Shown here one piece after another: positions 25,087-33,788 of a DNA stretch of 64,000 bases. Every line of letters starts with the position of its first letter. Positions within the stretch are counted from its first letter, which is position 1. The translations under genes were made by a program, and so were the position numbers. The notes below the pieces were generated by a model. That model saw only the letters and a program-made list of their open reading frames with translations, did not search any database and was not told the DNA's origin. Source of the DNA: Geoglobus acetivorans (GTDB lineage: Archaea; Halobacteriota; Archaeoglobi; Archaeoglobales; Archaeoglobaceae); NCBI RefSeq assembly GCF_039641995.1, contig NZ_CP087714.1, positions 1-64,000 on the forward strand, read 5' to 3'.

Positions 25087-26280
25087 ATGGAATCAATGAA
25101 ATATGCTCTTCACTGCCCGATGTGTGGCAGGCAGTTCAGAGATAATGGATTTACGCTCAGATGCCCAGATGGTTGCAATTCCATCGTGAGAACAACATAT
25201 TTTGATAAACTCAGGCCTCAGGGTGTTGGTTTGTGGAGATACATCAACCACCTCCCGGTCAGATCCCCGCTCAGCTATGGGGATTACCCGGCCATCCTGA
25301 AAAGTGAGGAGTATTCATCAATGTACGAGAGCGAGATATACCTTATCATCAACGGATACTCTCCAGACTTCAATGTGAGAATGAAAACGTGTACGTTCAA
25401 GGAGATTGAAGCAATTGTTTCGTTAAAATATGCTGAGGAGTGGGGAAAGAACATAACCCTTGCATCTGTGGGCAATACGGCAACAGCGTTTCTCGAGCTT
25501 GGAAAGTACGTTGAAGATACAAGTGTTGTGCTGTTTGTCCCCGAAAAAGTGTTTGACTGTACATTCGAAATAGAGAGAAGCGAAAATGTGAGTCTTGTCA
25601 TGGTGAAAGGCGGGTACAGCAGAGCCACAGAACTCGCACAGAGATTTGCACGCGCAAGAGATGGCTGGGAATATGAAGGCGGGGGCCTGAATTTTGCGAG
25701 GCGTGATGGACTTGCAACTTTTGCGTATGCGTTTTTCGAGAGGTTTGGATTTGTCCCCGACATGTATGTCCAGGCTGTCGGTAGCGGCACTGGAGTGATC
25801 GCATTTTATGAGGGTATGAAGCGCCTTGGAGTGATGCCGCCTTCCATGGTCATCGCACAGAATTCACCATTCACACCGATAGTCGATTCATGGTTGCAGA
25901 GGACTGAGAAAATTCCAGAGTATCCATTCGATCCCCTTGAAGCAATTTACGCCAAGGTGCTTTCCAACAAAAAACCACTTTACGAACATAAAGGAGGTTT
26001 GTTTGACATTCTGACAGAGACGAAAGGCCAGGCAGTATCCATTACGGACAGTGAGGCAAAAAAAGCAGGGAAGCTCTTTAAAAAGACCTGTGGATTTTCA
26101 CTATTCCCTGCCGCAGAGGTGGCCATGGCGGTTTTGGACAAAATTGACCTGAACGGTAAAAGAATACTGATCAACATAACAGGCTCAGGACTGGACAACC
26201 TGAAAAAGGATTTTAAAGTAAGAAAACCAAAGCCCGATTACGTTGTTGAAGGTGAAGAGGATCTGGAGATGATTGAATGA
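25087..26280 (+). CDS. Cysteate synthase (threonine-synthase-like, PLP)
   Basis: PLP enzyme of 397 residues that matches Methanosarcinales-type cysteate synthase, which makes L-cysteate from O-phosphoserine and sulfite as an early step to coenzyme M. An N-terminal zinc-ribbon-like pattern (C10, C13, C26, C30) is followed by the PLP lysine in KTCTFKEIEA (K105) and the phosphate-loop region ASVGNTATA near 126-134. Threonine synthase is the main alternative, but the K-T-C-T-F-K-E context and the downstream sulfopyruvate decarboxylase favour cysteate synthase. It overlaps the next gene by 4 bases. The upstream region is extremely A/T rich. Confidence 0.83.
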   Translation: MESMKYALHCPMCGRQFRDNGFTLRCPDGCNSIVRTTYFDKLRPQGVGLWRYINHLPVRSPLSYGDYPAILKSEEYSSMYESEIYLIINGYSPDFNVRMKTCTFKEIEAIVSLKYAEEWGKNITLASVGNTATAFLELGKYVEDTSVVLFVPEKVFDCTFEIERSENVSLVMVKGGYSRATELAQRFARARDGWEYEGGGLNFARRDGLATFAYAFFERFGFVPDMYVQAVGSGTGVIAFYEGMKRLGVMPPSMVIAQNSPFTPIVDSWLQRTEKIPEYPFDPLEAIYAKVLSNKKPLYEHKGGLFDILTETKGQAVSITDSEAKKAGKLFKKTCGFSLFPAAEVAMAVLDKIDLNGKRILINITGSGLDNLKKDFKVRKPKPDYVVEGEEDLEMIE

Positions 26281-27362
26281 TCGAGGATGAGGTCATAGAT
26301 AGAATTAAGTCTGCCGGTATCACCCACACTCTGTTTCTGCCATGTGAAAGAATAAAACTTCTGATTTCAAAGCTTCAGGATAATTTCAAATCCGTTCCCC
26401 TTTCGAGAGAGGAAGAAGGTGTGGGAATCTCAGCGGGACTCTATCTCGCAGGTCAGAAACCGCTGATGGTTATTCAGTCTTCAGGATTCGGAAACATGGT
26501 AAATGCTCTTTTAAGCCTTACAGAAACTTACAGACTTCCACTCCCGATACTCATAAGCTGGAGAGGTGTGTTCGGTGAGAAAATTGACGCACAAAAACCC
26601 ATGGGCAGAAAAATCAGGAGCATGCTGAATGCACTCGGCATCCATTATACTGTTTTCGATGGCAACAACTCTGAAGACATTGAAAACACAATCTCCACAG
26701 CTTACGAGGAAAATAAGATTACAGCAATTCTGCTCAGACCGGATGTCTGGAGCATGGGTGAAGACCTTGCTTTTGAACCGAGAAGTTTCGAAACCAGGAA
26801 ATTCGAAGTGCCTGGAGGAAAAGCCAGATACACCAGATACGAACTGATACAGGGAATGAAAGAGTTTCTGGAGGGAAAGATAGTTGTTTCAAACATAGGA
26901 TATCCAAGCAGAGAGCTATACCATGTGATTGACCAGCCCTCGAACTTTTACATGCTCGGCAGCATGGGTCTTGCAACTTCAATAGCCCTCGGGATAAACC
27001 TGACAGGCAAAGAGGTGATATCCATTGACGGAGACGGCTCGATTCTGATGAATCCCTCAACGATATTCACCGCAGGGCTCCTTTCAGAGGAGGGGTTGAA
27101 GGTGATAGCAATTGATAATTCTGCATACGGTAGCACGGGAAACCAGACCACCGCCACGATCAGGGCAGATCTTTCGCTCCTCGGAATTTCGGCTGGACTC
27201 GAAACATTCAGAACCGTAACGCCCGATCAAATCACCTTACATGCCTCCAGACCGGAATCCATGTTTATTCATGCTCTTGCAAAACCCGGAAACGCCAGAG
27301 TTGGGACAATTCCACTCAGCCCTGAGGAGATACGGGACAGATTCATGGAGGCGATAAAGTGA
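26277..27362 (+). CDS. comDE: Sulfopyruvate decarboxylase, fused alpha and beta subunits
   Basis: Thiamine-diphosphate enzyme that decarboxylates sulfopyruvate to sulfoacetaldehyde in coenzyme M synthesis. The N-terminal half (about 1-165) is the ComD PYR domain, with SREEEGVGISAGLYLAG providing the catalytic Glu region. The C-terminal half (about 185-361) is the ComE PP domain, with GDGSILMN near 251 and ending in AIDN as the TPP/Mg motif. Class I methanogens such as Methanocaldococcus have separate comD and comE; a single fused gene is the Methanosarcinales arrangement. It overlaps both flanking genes by 4 bases. Confidence 0.88.
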   Translation: MIEDEVIDRIKSAGITHTLFLPCERIKLLISKLQDNFKSVPLSREEEGVGISAGLYLAGQKPLMVIQSSGFGNMVNALLSLTETYRLPLPILISWRGVFGEKIDAQKPMGRKIRSMLNALGIHYTVFDGNNSEDIENTISTAYEENKITAILLRPDVWSMGEDLAFEPRSFETRKFEVPGGKARYTRYELIQGMKEFLEGKIVVSNIGYPSRELYHVIDQPSNFYMLGSMGLATSIALGINLTGKEVISIDGDGSILMNPSTIFTAGLLSEEGLKVIAIDNSAYGSTGNQTTATIRADLSLLGISAGLETFRTVTPDQITLHASRPESMFIHALAKPGNARVGTIPLSPEEIRDRFMEAIK

Positions 27363-28243
27363 GGATCGGTTATCTGTCCACACTTTACCACACGTCGCAC
27401 ATGCTAAAAGCAAAGGGACTCGTCAGAGCAGAGTGGAAAATATATGGCACAGGGATGGAGATTGTAAAGGCTCTTGAAGAGAAAAGGATAGACCTTGCAT
27501 ACGTGGGACTCACTCCCGTGATTTTCGCAATCGATAAGGGTGTTGACATATTCTGCATCTCAGGTGGACACGTGGAGGGGACTGTCATTGCCGGAAGGTT
27601 CGAGGGCAGATTTCCGGATTGCCTCGAGAGTAAAAAAATAGGAGTCCCTGCGAGGGGGAGCATACACGACGTCATACTGAGAAGTTACCTCGCAGAGCTT
27701 GACTTCCAAGTGGTCAACTACCCCTGGGCCGAGATGATTCTCGATGACTTTGCGGAAGGTAAGCTCGATGGCGTATGCGGGACACCCAACCTCGCAATAC
27801 TGGCCAAGAGGTATGGAGCGGTGATTTGCGGCAGACCTTCAGATATATGGCCCTGGAACCCGAGCTATGGTATCGCTGTGAGAAGAGACTTTTTTGAAGA
27901 GAGCTGCGACACATTGAGAGAGTTCCTCATAAAGCATGAGTGGGCAACCAACATCCTGAGGGAGGCCGTGGATTACTCAGGAGCATTTCTTGAAAACTAC
28001 ATAAGAGGAGAACTGGATCATCTGACGATAAAAGATATGCTCACTCTGAGTCCAAAGTATTGTGCCTCCCTACCGGACGAGTACGTGAGCAGCACGCAGA
28101 CTCTTGCTGCACTCATGAAAAAGCTCGGATATGTCGAAAACAGCCTTAAAAAGTCAGATGTGTTTAACTTCGATTTGATTTCTGAAGTGCATCCCCAAAG
28201 AGAACATTACTCCGTATGGAAAAACGGGAAAACGGAAAAATAA
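27359..28243 (+). CDS. Solute-binding-fold (NMT1/SsuA-like) protein, no signal peptide
   Basis: A 294-residue protein with the type-2 periplasmic-binding fold of the NMT1/THI5/SsuA group: GYLSTLYHTSHML, GMEIVKALEEKRIDLAYVG and PARGSIHDVILRSYL align with the substrate-cleft segments. No signal peptide or lipobox exists and no ABC permease or ATPase is adjacent, so it is likely cytoplasmic. Enzymes such as THI5 and MqnA/MqnD use this fold. Its overlap with comDE suggests a step in coenzyme M synthesis, such as handling sulfoacetaldehyde or a sulfur donor; alternatively it is a sulfonate-binding regulator. The GTG at 27359 starts within the comDE stop region. Confidence 0.65.
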   Translation: MRIGYLSTLYHTSHMLKAKGLVRAEWKIYGTGMEIVKALEEKRIDLAYVGLTPVIFAIDKGVDIFCISGGHVEGTVIAGRFEGRFPDCLESKKIGVPARGSIHDVILRSYLAELDFQVVNYPWAEMILDDFAEGKLDGVCGTPNLAILAKRYGAVICGRPSDIWPWNPSYGIAVRRDFFEESCDTLREFLIKHEWATNILREAVDYSGAFLENYIRGELDHLTIKDMLTLSPKYCASLPDEYVSSTQTLAALMKKLGYVENSLKKSDVFNFDLISEVHPQREHYSVWKNGKTEK

Positions 28244-28274
28244 AGTGTGGAAAATATTCTTTCATTGTAGCCGG

Positions 28275-28505
28275 TTACGCCATTTCTCTTCTATCAAAGC
28301 TCTCAGACTTTCCAAAAGCTCTGGAAAATCTCATCACTGCACCGACGAGACCCGCCAGAACGATCGATGACAGGAATGTTATCCCGATTACTCTGAGATG
28401 TGTGCTGGGTTCAGGCATACCACCGTATGCAATCGACAGGATAAAGAAATTCACTGCAGAGAGGGCTACAAACATTATCCCCCAGAGCCTCAGGAACTCT
28501 TTCAT
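28275..28505 (-). CDS. Small membrane protein with two helices
   Basis: A 76-residue protein with hydrophobic segments at about residues 8-27 and 38-60 and a charged C-terminus (SFDRREMA). No family recognised. A GGTGAT site 7 bases before the ATG and a TATA-like CTATTTATATGG on the minus strand support expression. It converges on the coenzyme M operon, ending about 30 bases from its stop. Confidence 0.6.
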   Translation of the reverse strand: MKEFLRLWGIMFVALSAVNFFILSIAYGGMPEPSTHLRVIGITFLSSIVLAGLVGAVMRFSRAFGKSESFDRREMA

Positions 28506-28861
28506 TATTAATCACCAATAATTAGTTAACGCTGTTACCATATAAATAGTTTTCCATAATCAATTATGAGTGAGTGCCTGTCTGAAGTTAGGTAAAGATG
28601 TGAATGCAGCAGGGTTTAAGGCATCCTCCCGACCTCAACAATTTTCAGCCCCACTTAAGGTGTGTGGATCTGGAAGCCTGAGGTTCTAAATTAAATTTCT
28701 ATTTGAGTATGAAACACTTTATACCTAAATTAAAGAATGAAATTTATTTAACTATAAAAACTATTTCCTTGAACATTGAAGACAGATGATTGAATACACA
28801 ATTTTATACAGCCTTCGAGAGTCGAAAACTATATATTTAATCATTGTGATTTAAATAATTA
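28506..28861. other. Intergenic region with a GC-richer structured island
   Basis: A/T-rich DNA encloses a G/C-richer island at about 28570-28690. GTGCCT (28574-28579) can pair with AGGCAT (28619-28624), and ACCTCA (28632-28637) with TGAGGT (28679-28684), with inner CCAC/GTGG pairing. An ATATAAATAG element near 28540 lies about 25 bases ahead of the island. A second TATA element, CTATATATTTAATC near 28829-28842, serves the CheY gene at 28862. The island is a candidate small RNA; no ORF of note is present. Confidence 0.5.
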
Positions 28862-29221
28862 ATGAAAAAAGTGTTATTAATAGCCGACGATGATTCAATG
28901 GTTCAGGATGTTCTAAAAATCATGCTCTCAGACCGCTACGAGATAATTCTTGCATCAAACGGAAAAGAAGCGGTTGAACTGTACAAAAAACTGAAGCCAG
29001 ATATCGTTCTAATGGATATCGTTATGCCAGGTATGGACGGTATTGAGGCCACAAAAATGATTAAACACATCGATCCTGATGCCAAGGTTCTCGCAATTAC
29101 TGCCTACGCATCCCATAAGGGTGATAAAATGCTGGAAGCGGGTGCTGTGGACGTCATTGGCAAACCCCTGAAGAAAATGGACCTTGTAGAGAAAATCGAA
29201 AAGTACATCAATTCTCCATAA
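28862..29221 (+). CDS. CheY-like single-domain response regulator
   Basis: A 119-residue receiver domain without an output domain. The phospho-acceptor is D52 in VLMDIVMPGMDG, the acidic pocket is D9-D11 in IADDDS, and T80 and K101 complete the conserved set. The ATG follows a TATA box by about 25 bases, so the message is leaderless. It sits alone on the plus strand, facing a KaiC unit and a PAS protein that lacks a kinase domain; the cognate kinase is not in this window. Confidence 0.92.
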   Translation: MKKVLLIADDDSMVQDVLKIMLSDRYEIILASNGKEAVELYKKLKPDIVLMDIVMPGMDGIEATKMIKHIDPDAKVLAITAYASHKGDKMLEAGAVDVIGKPLKKMDLVEKIEKYINSP

Positions 29222-29232
29222 TTGCTCTATAT

Positions 29233-29628
29233 CTACCTCACCTCAGAGTTATTACTGGATTCATGGTACTTCACCGCACCGACGATGATTTTCATAATGG
29301 TCTCTGCATCACCGATTCTTAATGCATGGACAAACTTTGCTGCAACTTCTTCAACCTCACCATATGGATAAAACTTTATAAAAATCGTTTTAAAGAAAGT
29401 TATTATCATCTCCTGACTGCCATTGAAAAAATTCAATAAGCAGCGATATGTCTCAATTGGCTCTCTTATGGTTCTCTGAAAAAAGCTCAAGTCTTTAATA
29501 TTCTTCCCACACGCAGAACTCAAATAAAAGTTCAAAATCGCAAGGAAACCCTGACCGTAAACGTCAGTAATCAATCTGTCCAGTATCTTCGCTGCATGAT
29601 CAACATCAATGTTGGTGTCAAAGCGCAT
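29233..29628 (-). CDS. Unrecognised 131-residue protein after double KaiC gene
   Basis: A mostly helical soluble protein with several aromatic residues and a central Cys (SACGKN), ending in SSNNSEVR. No family recognised; the size and position recall small partner proteins found beside archaeal KaiC-type ATPases. GGGAGG lies about 9 bases before the ATG, and the gene starts 23 bases after the KaiC stop, so the two are co-transcribed. Confidence 0.6.
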   Translation of the reverse strand: MRFDTNIDVDHAAKILDRLITDVYGQGFLAILNFYLSSACGKNIKDLSFFQRTIREPIETYRCLLNFFNGSQEMIITFFKTIFIKFYPYGEVEEVAAKFVHALRIGDAETIMKIIVGAVKYHESSNNSEVR

Positions 29629-29651
29629 ATCATGTCCTCCCTACACTTTAA

Positions 29652-31010
29652 TCACCAGATTATAACTCTCCCTTCTTTGAAATCCATGGATCTGATTCTT
29701 TTATCATGAGTGGACCCCCTCTCTTTCAAAATTGTAATTCTACGCTTTATCTCATCTTTCTCGCGTTCAAACCAGAGAGCTATTATGTTGTCAGCTATGG
29801 TGCTAAGCTCAGCAATCTCTCCGCCAACCAAGTTTTTAAGAGCAGTCATTACCACCGTTGTCCCCTTAGCCTTGGACAGTAAAGCAAAATTTCTCGCCAC
29901 TTCTAAGAACTCTTCCCTACCATAGTGACGTTCTAAAGCCCCCAACCCGTCCACAACAAGCCTTGACGGTCCGAATTCATCGTGGATTTTCCTGAAAAAT
30001 TCATAATGTAACCCGGGTGTCAATTTCTGAGGGCTGTATGAAACAATCTTCAAATTGTCTTCAAGCTTACCGAGATCAAACTTCATATCTCGAATGACAT
30101 TCTTGAGCTGCTCAGCCGATTCCTCATAACTCAGGTAGACCACCCTCTCCCCGCTAATGATGCCCTCGATGCAGAACATTAGGGCGATCATGGTTTTACC
30201 AGTACCGCTTGGTCCAGAAACGAGCGTAATGGACCCTTTACGTAAACCGCCTCCGAGCATTTTATCCAGTTCCGGTATCCCTGTAGACAGTCTTTTTCTC
30301 CCTATAGACCCTGAAAGCATTGGTTCCAGTGGAACATACAACCTCACACCCCTATCAGTTATGATGAATTCGTATGCTGAGTGTGGTATCAGTACTCCCC
30401 TCATTTTCTTTATTCTCAAAAGCCTCCTCGTGAGTCCTCTAAGTGAGGTTAACTCCAGCACTATGACTCCATCAACTATGAATTCCTCCACACCATGGCC
30501 AATAGTGGTAGCCCCAATAGGCATGTCAGCAATCAAAATTGTGGTAAGCCCCATGGATTTGGCTATCCGCGTCAAAGTTGAATGCAGAAAAGACCTTACC
30601 TCTTTCTCTCTCAAAAGAGCAATTAATGCAGTTATAGAGTCTATGACCAGTCGTTTAGCAGAGATCTCATCAGCAGTTTCCAGAATGGATGTGGCAATTG
30701 CATCCAATGCTTCCTTATCAGCAATTGTGAGTGCTTCAATGAACCTGAAATCCTTTTCATCAAGCCTATCAAAATCAAGGCCAATGGTACGCATGTTCCT
30801 GTAAAACTCACTCCTGTTTTCAGCAAAACTAACATAAATTCCGGGTTCACCATGGTGAAGCGCTCCGGAATAGATAAACTGCGCCCCAAATGTGCTCTTT
30901 CCAGAACCGGGATGGCCGGCCAGCAGCACTATGCTGTTTTTTACAATCCCTCCATTCATTATCTCATCGAAGCCGGGTATGCCCGTTTTCACCTTCACCA
31001 GCTCATCCAT
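29652..31010 (-). CDS. KaiC-like ATPase with two RecA domains
   Basis: A 452-residue tandem KaiC-family ATPase. Domain 1 has TGIPGFDEIMNGG and Walker A GHPGSGKST (near residue 30) and Walker B RLVIDSITAL. Domain 2 has TGIPELDKMLGGG and Walker A GPSGTGKTM (near 270) and Walker B RLVVDGLGAL. The second domain keeps the EE pair (SYEESAEQ), while the first has AEN at the equivalent place. The start at 31010 is chosen because AAGGAGCTGA precedes that ATG; the frame opens 14 codons further upstream. An output by protein-protein contact is likely but unproven. Confidence 0.88.
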   Translation of the reverse strand: MDELVKVKTGIPGFDEIMNGGIVKNSIVLLAGHPGSGKSTFGAQFIYSGALHHGEPGIYVSFAENRSEFYRNMRTIGLDFDRLDEKDFRFIEALTIADKEALDAIATSILETADEISAKRLVIDSITALIALLREKEVRSFLHSTLTRIAKSMGLTTILIADMPIGATTIGHGVEEFIVDGVIVLELTSLRGLTRRLLRIKKMRGVLIPHSAYEFIITDRGVRLYVPLEPMLSGSIGRKRLSTGIPELDKMLGGGLRKGSITLVSGPSGTGKTMIALMFCIEGIISGERVVYLSYEESAEQLKNVIRDMKFDLGKLEDNLKIVSYSPQKLTPGLHYEFFRKIHDEFGPSRLVVDGLGALERHYGREEFLEVARNFALLSKAKGTTVVMTALKNLVGGEIAELSTIADNIIALWFEREKDEIKRRITILKERGSTHDKRIRSMDFKEGRVIIW

Positions 31011-31253
31011 ATTCTCAGCTCCTTCAGGGGAATATCCCCCTCTGGCCACCACAATACAATGGACTGGAGCAATTTCCTGAAGCCCCCCACGTTATTCGCG
31101 GAGGTGAAGTTGATATTACATTACATCCCATAGTCATTATTTATTATTCATATTTTTTTCGATGAACGGTTGCAAGCCTCTCGATGATTGCGTGTAATTC
31201 AACAAAAGGCGATCAGGGATAAAACAGCCATTTGGGCACTGAAAGAATTTGCT

Positions 31254-32639
31254 TTAAACCTTGGCCGGCTCATACAGTACTTTCTCAGACTCGCCCCATG
31301 CATCATCCAGCTCCCCGATAATCTCAACAATCCTGTCAACAGCCTGAAGTATCTTTTCTCGCGTCTGATCATCATCGATCAGTGTTTCTGCATATCCACG
31401 AATGGCAGTAAGAGGATTTCTAATCTTATCCACCAAATGTGCCAGAACAGAAATGTTGCCAGATATGTGTGTACTAAGTACATTTTTCGCATTTGCGTCG
31501 TCTATCGCTTTTATTGCAAATGCCAGATCTTCTGCAAGGCTTTGCAATAGCTCCTTCTCTGCATCACCAACATTCTCCATACACAAGTAACCGTAATTTC
31601 TTCCGCCATAGTTAATGCCAAAATACATACCCTCAGGTTCATTGGTTATTTTCGCAGAGTAATCAACGAGAATTTCTTCAACACGTTTCACCAGCTCCTC
31701 ACGATTTTTTGCCCTGGCTATCGCCTCATGAACCCGTATAATTGTCCTGAGGAGTTTTCCCAGCCTCAGATACTCTGTAATGTCCACAGAAATTACCAGA
31801 CAGAGTCTTTCTCCTCCCATTTGCACAGGAATAACCTGATTGAAAAAGTATTTTCCATCCCTCCTGTCTTTGAAAGAGACCACTGCATTCTCTTCAATAA
31901 CTTTTCTCACCATCTGCATTCTCCATTCGGCAACATCTATGGGCAGAACGTCATAGATAGATTTCCCGACAGGGTTTGTACCAAGGCTTTTTATCATCGA
32001 CGGATTTGCCTCAATAAACACGCCATCCCTATTCAATATCGCAATGAGGTCCGGCGAATTTTCGAATACCTTCCTGAATTTCTCCTCACTTTCACGCAAT
32101 TTTTCGTCCTTCTTTTTCCTTTCAGTTATATCTCTGAAGATGAGCAGGATGGCAGGTCTTCCCCTGAAATTTACAAGGCTTGGATTCGCCTCCACCCACA
32201 ATTCTCCCCCATCTGGCATGATGAGTGGCACCTCGACCGAATCGACATCCTCACCACATAGAACCTTTTTAATCCCATTTTCAATAAATGCACGATAGTC
32301 GGGGTGTATGCGATCCATAATCGTATTTTTCAAATCTCTTGAGTCGAGAAATTCTTTTGCTTTAGGATTGGCATACAGTATCTGATCGTCATTGTAGATA
32401 ATTATCGGGTCGGGACTCTGGTTCACGATCATTTCAAATAACTCGAAATCCGAGAGCATTTCGGCAATTCTATTGGCAGTGTTGTGATCTGTCGAATCCA
32501 TCCTGTCGCCCAAAACCACAACGAATTTGCTGTGCATTTTTGCTTCCTTCAAGAGCGTTTCATCAAAATCTCCTGTAGGGATTACTGCAATATCGCAATC
32601 CCGTATGTCGTCGAGATTCCTTATTACTATTATGCTCAT
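31254..32639 (-). CDS. PAS-domain sensor protein lacking a kinase ATPase domain
   Basis: A 461-residue soluble protein. An N-terminal segment of about 60 residues (IVIRNLDDIRDCDIAVIP) is followed by PAS domain 1 (about 65-190, ending FRDITERKKK) and PAS domain 2 (about 195-310, ending SVDITEY), then a GAF-like/helical stretch. The C-terminus has a HisKA-like helix VDKIRNPLTAI in which Asp replaces the usual His. The protein stops there, with no HATPase_c domain. It may signal by dimerisation to KaiC or CheY neighbours, or be a degenerate kinase. A TATA box TTAAATATTTAAAC lies about 25 bases before the ATG. Confidence 0.82.
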   Translation of the reverse strand: MSIIVIRNLDDIRDCDIAVIPTGDFDETLLKEAKMHSKFVVVLGDRMDSTDHNTANRIAEMLSDFELFEMIVNQSPDPIIIYNDDQILYANPKAKEFLDSRDLKNTIMDRIHPDYRAFIENGIKKVLCGEDVDSVEVPLIMPDGGELWVEANPSLVNFRGRPAILLIFRDITERKKKDEKLRESEEKFRKVFENSPDLIAILNRDGVFIEANPSMIKSLGTNPVGKSIYDVLPIDVAEWRMQMVRKVIEENAVVSFKDRRDGKYFFNQVIPVQMGGERLCLVISVDITEYLRLGKLLRTIIRVHEAIARAKNREELVKRVEEILVDYSAKITNEPEGMYFGINYGGRNYGYLCMENVGDAEKELLQSLAEDLAFAIKAIDDANAKNVLSTHISGNISVLAHLVDKIRNPLTAIRGYAETLIDDDQTREKILQAVDRIVEIIGELDDAWGESEKVLYEPAKV

Positions 32640-32769
32640 CACAATAATTTATGACGTTTAAATATTTAAAATTTGCCAGAGAAGAAACAGATCCATAACA
32701 CCATGACACACCCAACAATACAAATACATGGCAAAACAAATGGTAATGGGTCTTTTTGGAAGAATTTCA

Positions 32770-32852
32770 CGCCGGGGCTGGGACTTGAACCCAGGAGCCC
32801 GAAACGGGCACCGGCTCTCAAGGCCGGCGCAGTGCCTCTCTGCAACCCCGGC
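32770..32852 (-). tRNA. tRNA-Ser (TGA)
   Basis: A type II cloverleaf. The acceptor stem GCCGGGG pairs with CCCCGGC, the anticodon loop is CTTGAGA with anticodon TGA, and a long variable arm (GCCCGTTTCGGGC) and G discriminator are serine identity elements. The T-loop TTCAAGT is present. There is no intron and CCA is not encoded. It reads UCA codons. Confidence 0.95.
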
Positions 32853-32939
32853 TCAATCTGCCATTAAACGAATATGGTTTATGAACGTTTTGGTTAAAAT
32901 TCGAATGTTTTTTATTTTATCGAAGATGAAAACAGAGTA

Positions 32940-33788
32940 ATGATTATTGACTTCCACGTACACGTTTACGAGACCGTCTGGCACCCATGGGTGATGGAGT
33001 TTCTGAAAAGATCAAATCCAAACTTCGATTTCAGCAAGAAAATCACAAGAGAAAGACTTCTGAAAATACTGAACGATGCTGAAGTGGATTATGCTGTTGT
33101 TCTGGCAGAAAACGCGCCATCCGTTACAGGAATAGTCAGAAACGAATTCGTGGCAGAGTTCTGCAGGGGAAATGAGAAACTCATACCCTTCGCCTCGATA
33201 AATCCCAACACCTCTCCAGATATGGTGGAGGAGCTTGAAAAAGCCTTCGAAATGGGATGCAGAGGCCTCAAACTTCTTCCATCGTACATGTACTTCTACC
33301 CCAACGAAAGCAGAGTTTACAGGCTTTACGAAAGGTGTGCCGATCTGAAAATTCCGATCATGTTCCACACAGGCACATCCGTGTTCAGAAATGTCAGGCA
33401 GAAGTTTGCCGATCCGATATACTTAGATGACGTTGCTGTGGATTTTCCCGATCTGACCATCGTGATGGCACACTCTGGAAGGGGGATCTGGTATGATGCA
33501 GCCTTCATGCTTGCGAGAATCCATGACAACATTTACCTCGAAATCTCGGGCCTTCCACCGAAAAAGCTGCTCGAATACTTTCCGAGGCTGGAAGAAGTGG
33601 AGGACAGAATAATATTCGGCAGCGATTTCCCCGGAGTGGATATAAAAAAGAACATTCACGAGATTCTCGCTCTTCCATTAAAAGAAAAAACAAAGAGGAA
33701 GATTCTTGGACTCAACGCTGCTAAAATTCTGGGACTTGGAGAAGGTCAATCCCTGTCAGGGATGAGTGAACTCAGCCATCCAATGTAG
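32940..33788 (+). CDS. Amidohydrolase-2 family metal-dependent hydrolase
   Basis: A TIM-barrel metallohydrolase of 282 residues. DFHVHVYE at the start, MFHTGTS near residue 143, MAHSGRG near 178 and GSDFPG near 227 are the metal-ligand motifs of the amidohydrolase-2 (decarboxylase/lactonase) group. The substrate is unknown. The start lies shortly after an A/T-rich TTTTATTTTATCG element. The 3' end overlaps the converging AIM24-like gene by 43 bases. Confidence 0.85.
   Translation: MIIDFHVHVYETVWHPWVMEFLKRSNPNFDFSKKITRERLLKILNDAEVDYAVVLAENAPSVTGIVRNEFVAEFCRGNEKLIPFASINPNTSPDMVEELEKAFEMGCRGLKLLPSYMYFYPNESRVYRLYERCADLKIPIMFHTGTSVFRNVRQKFADPIYLDDVAVDFPDLTIVMAHSGRGIWYDAAFMLARIHDNIYLEISGLPPKKLLEYFPRLEEVEDRIIFGSDFPGVDIKKNIHEILALPLKEKTKRKILGLNAAKILGLGEGQSLSGMSELSHPM

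Noticed and set aside
22395-28243. A complete methanogenesis locus
   Set aside because: No mcr, mtr or other core methanogenesis genes are in the window; only marker proteins and apparent coenzyme M synthesis genes are present.
29652-31010. A true circadian KaiC
   Set aside because: No kaiA or kaiB is adjacent, and archaeal KaiC-like ATPases form broad signalling families; circadian function cannot be inferred.
31061-31133. A 24-codon plus-strand ORF ahead of the double KaiC gene
   Set aside because: It has no ribosome binding site and lies over the KaiC minus-strand promoter region.
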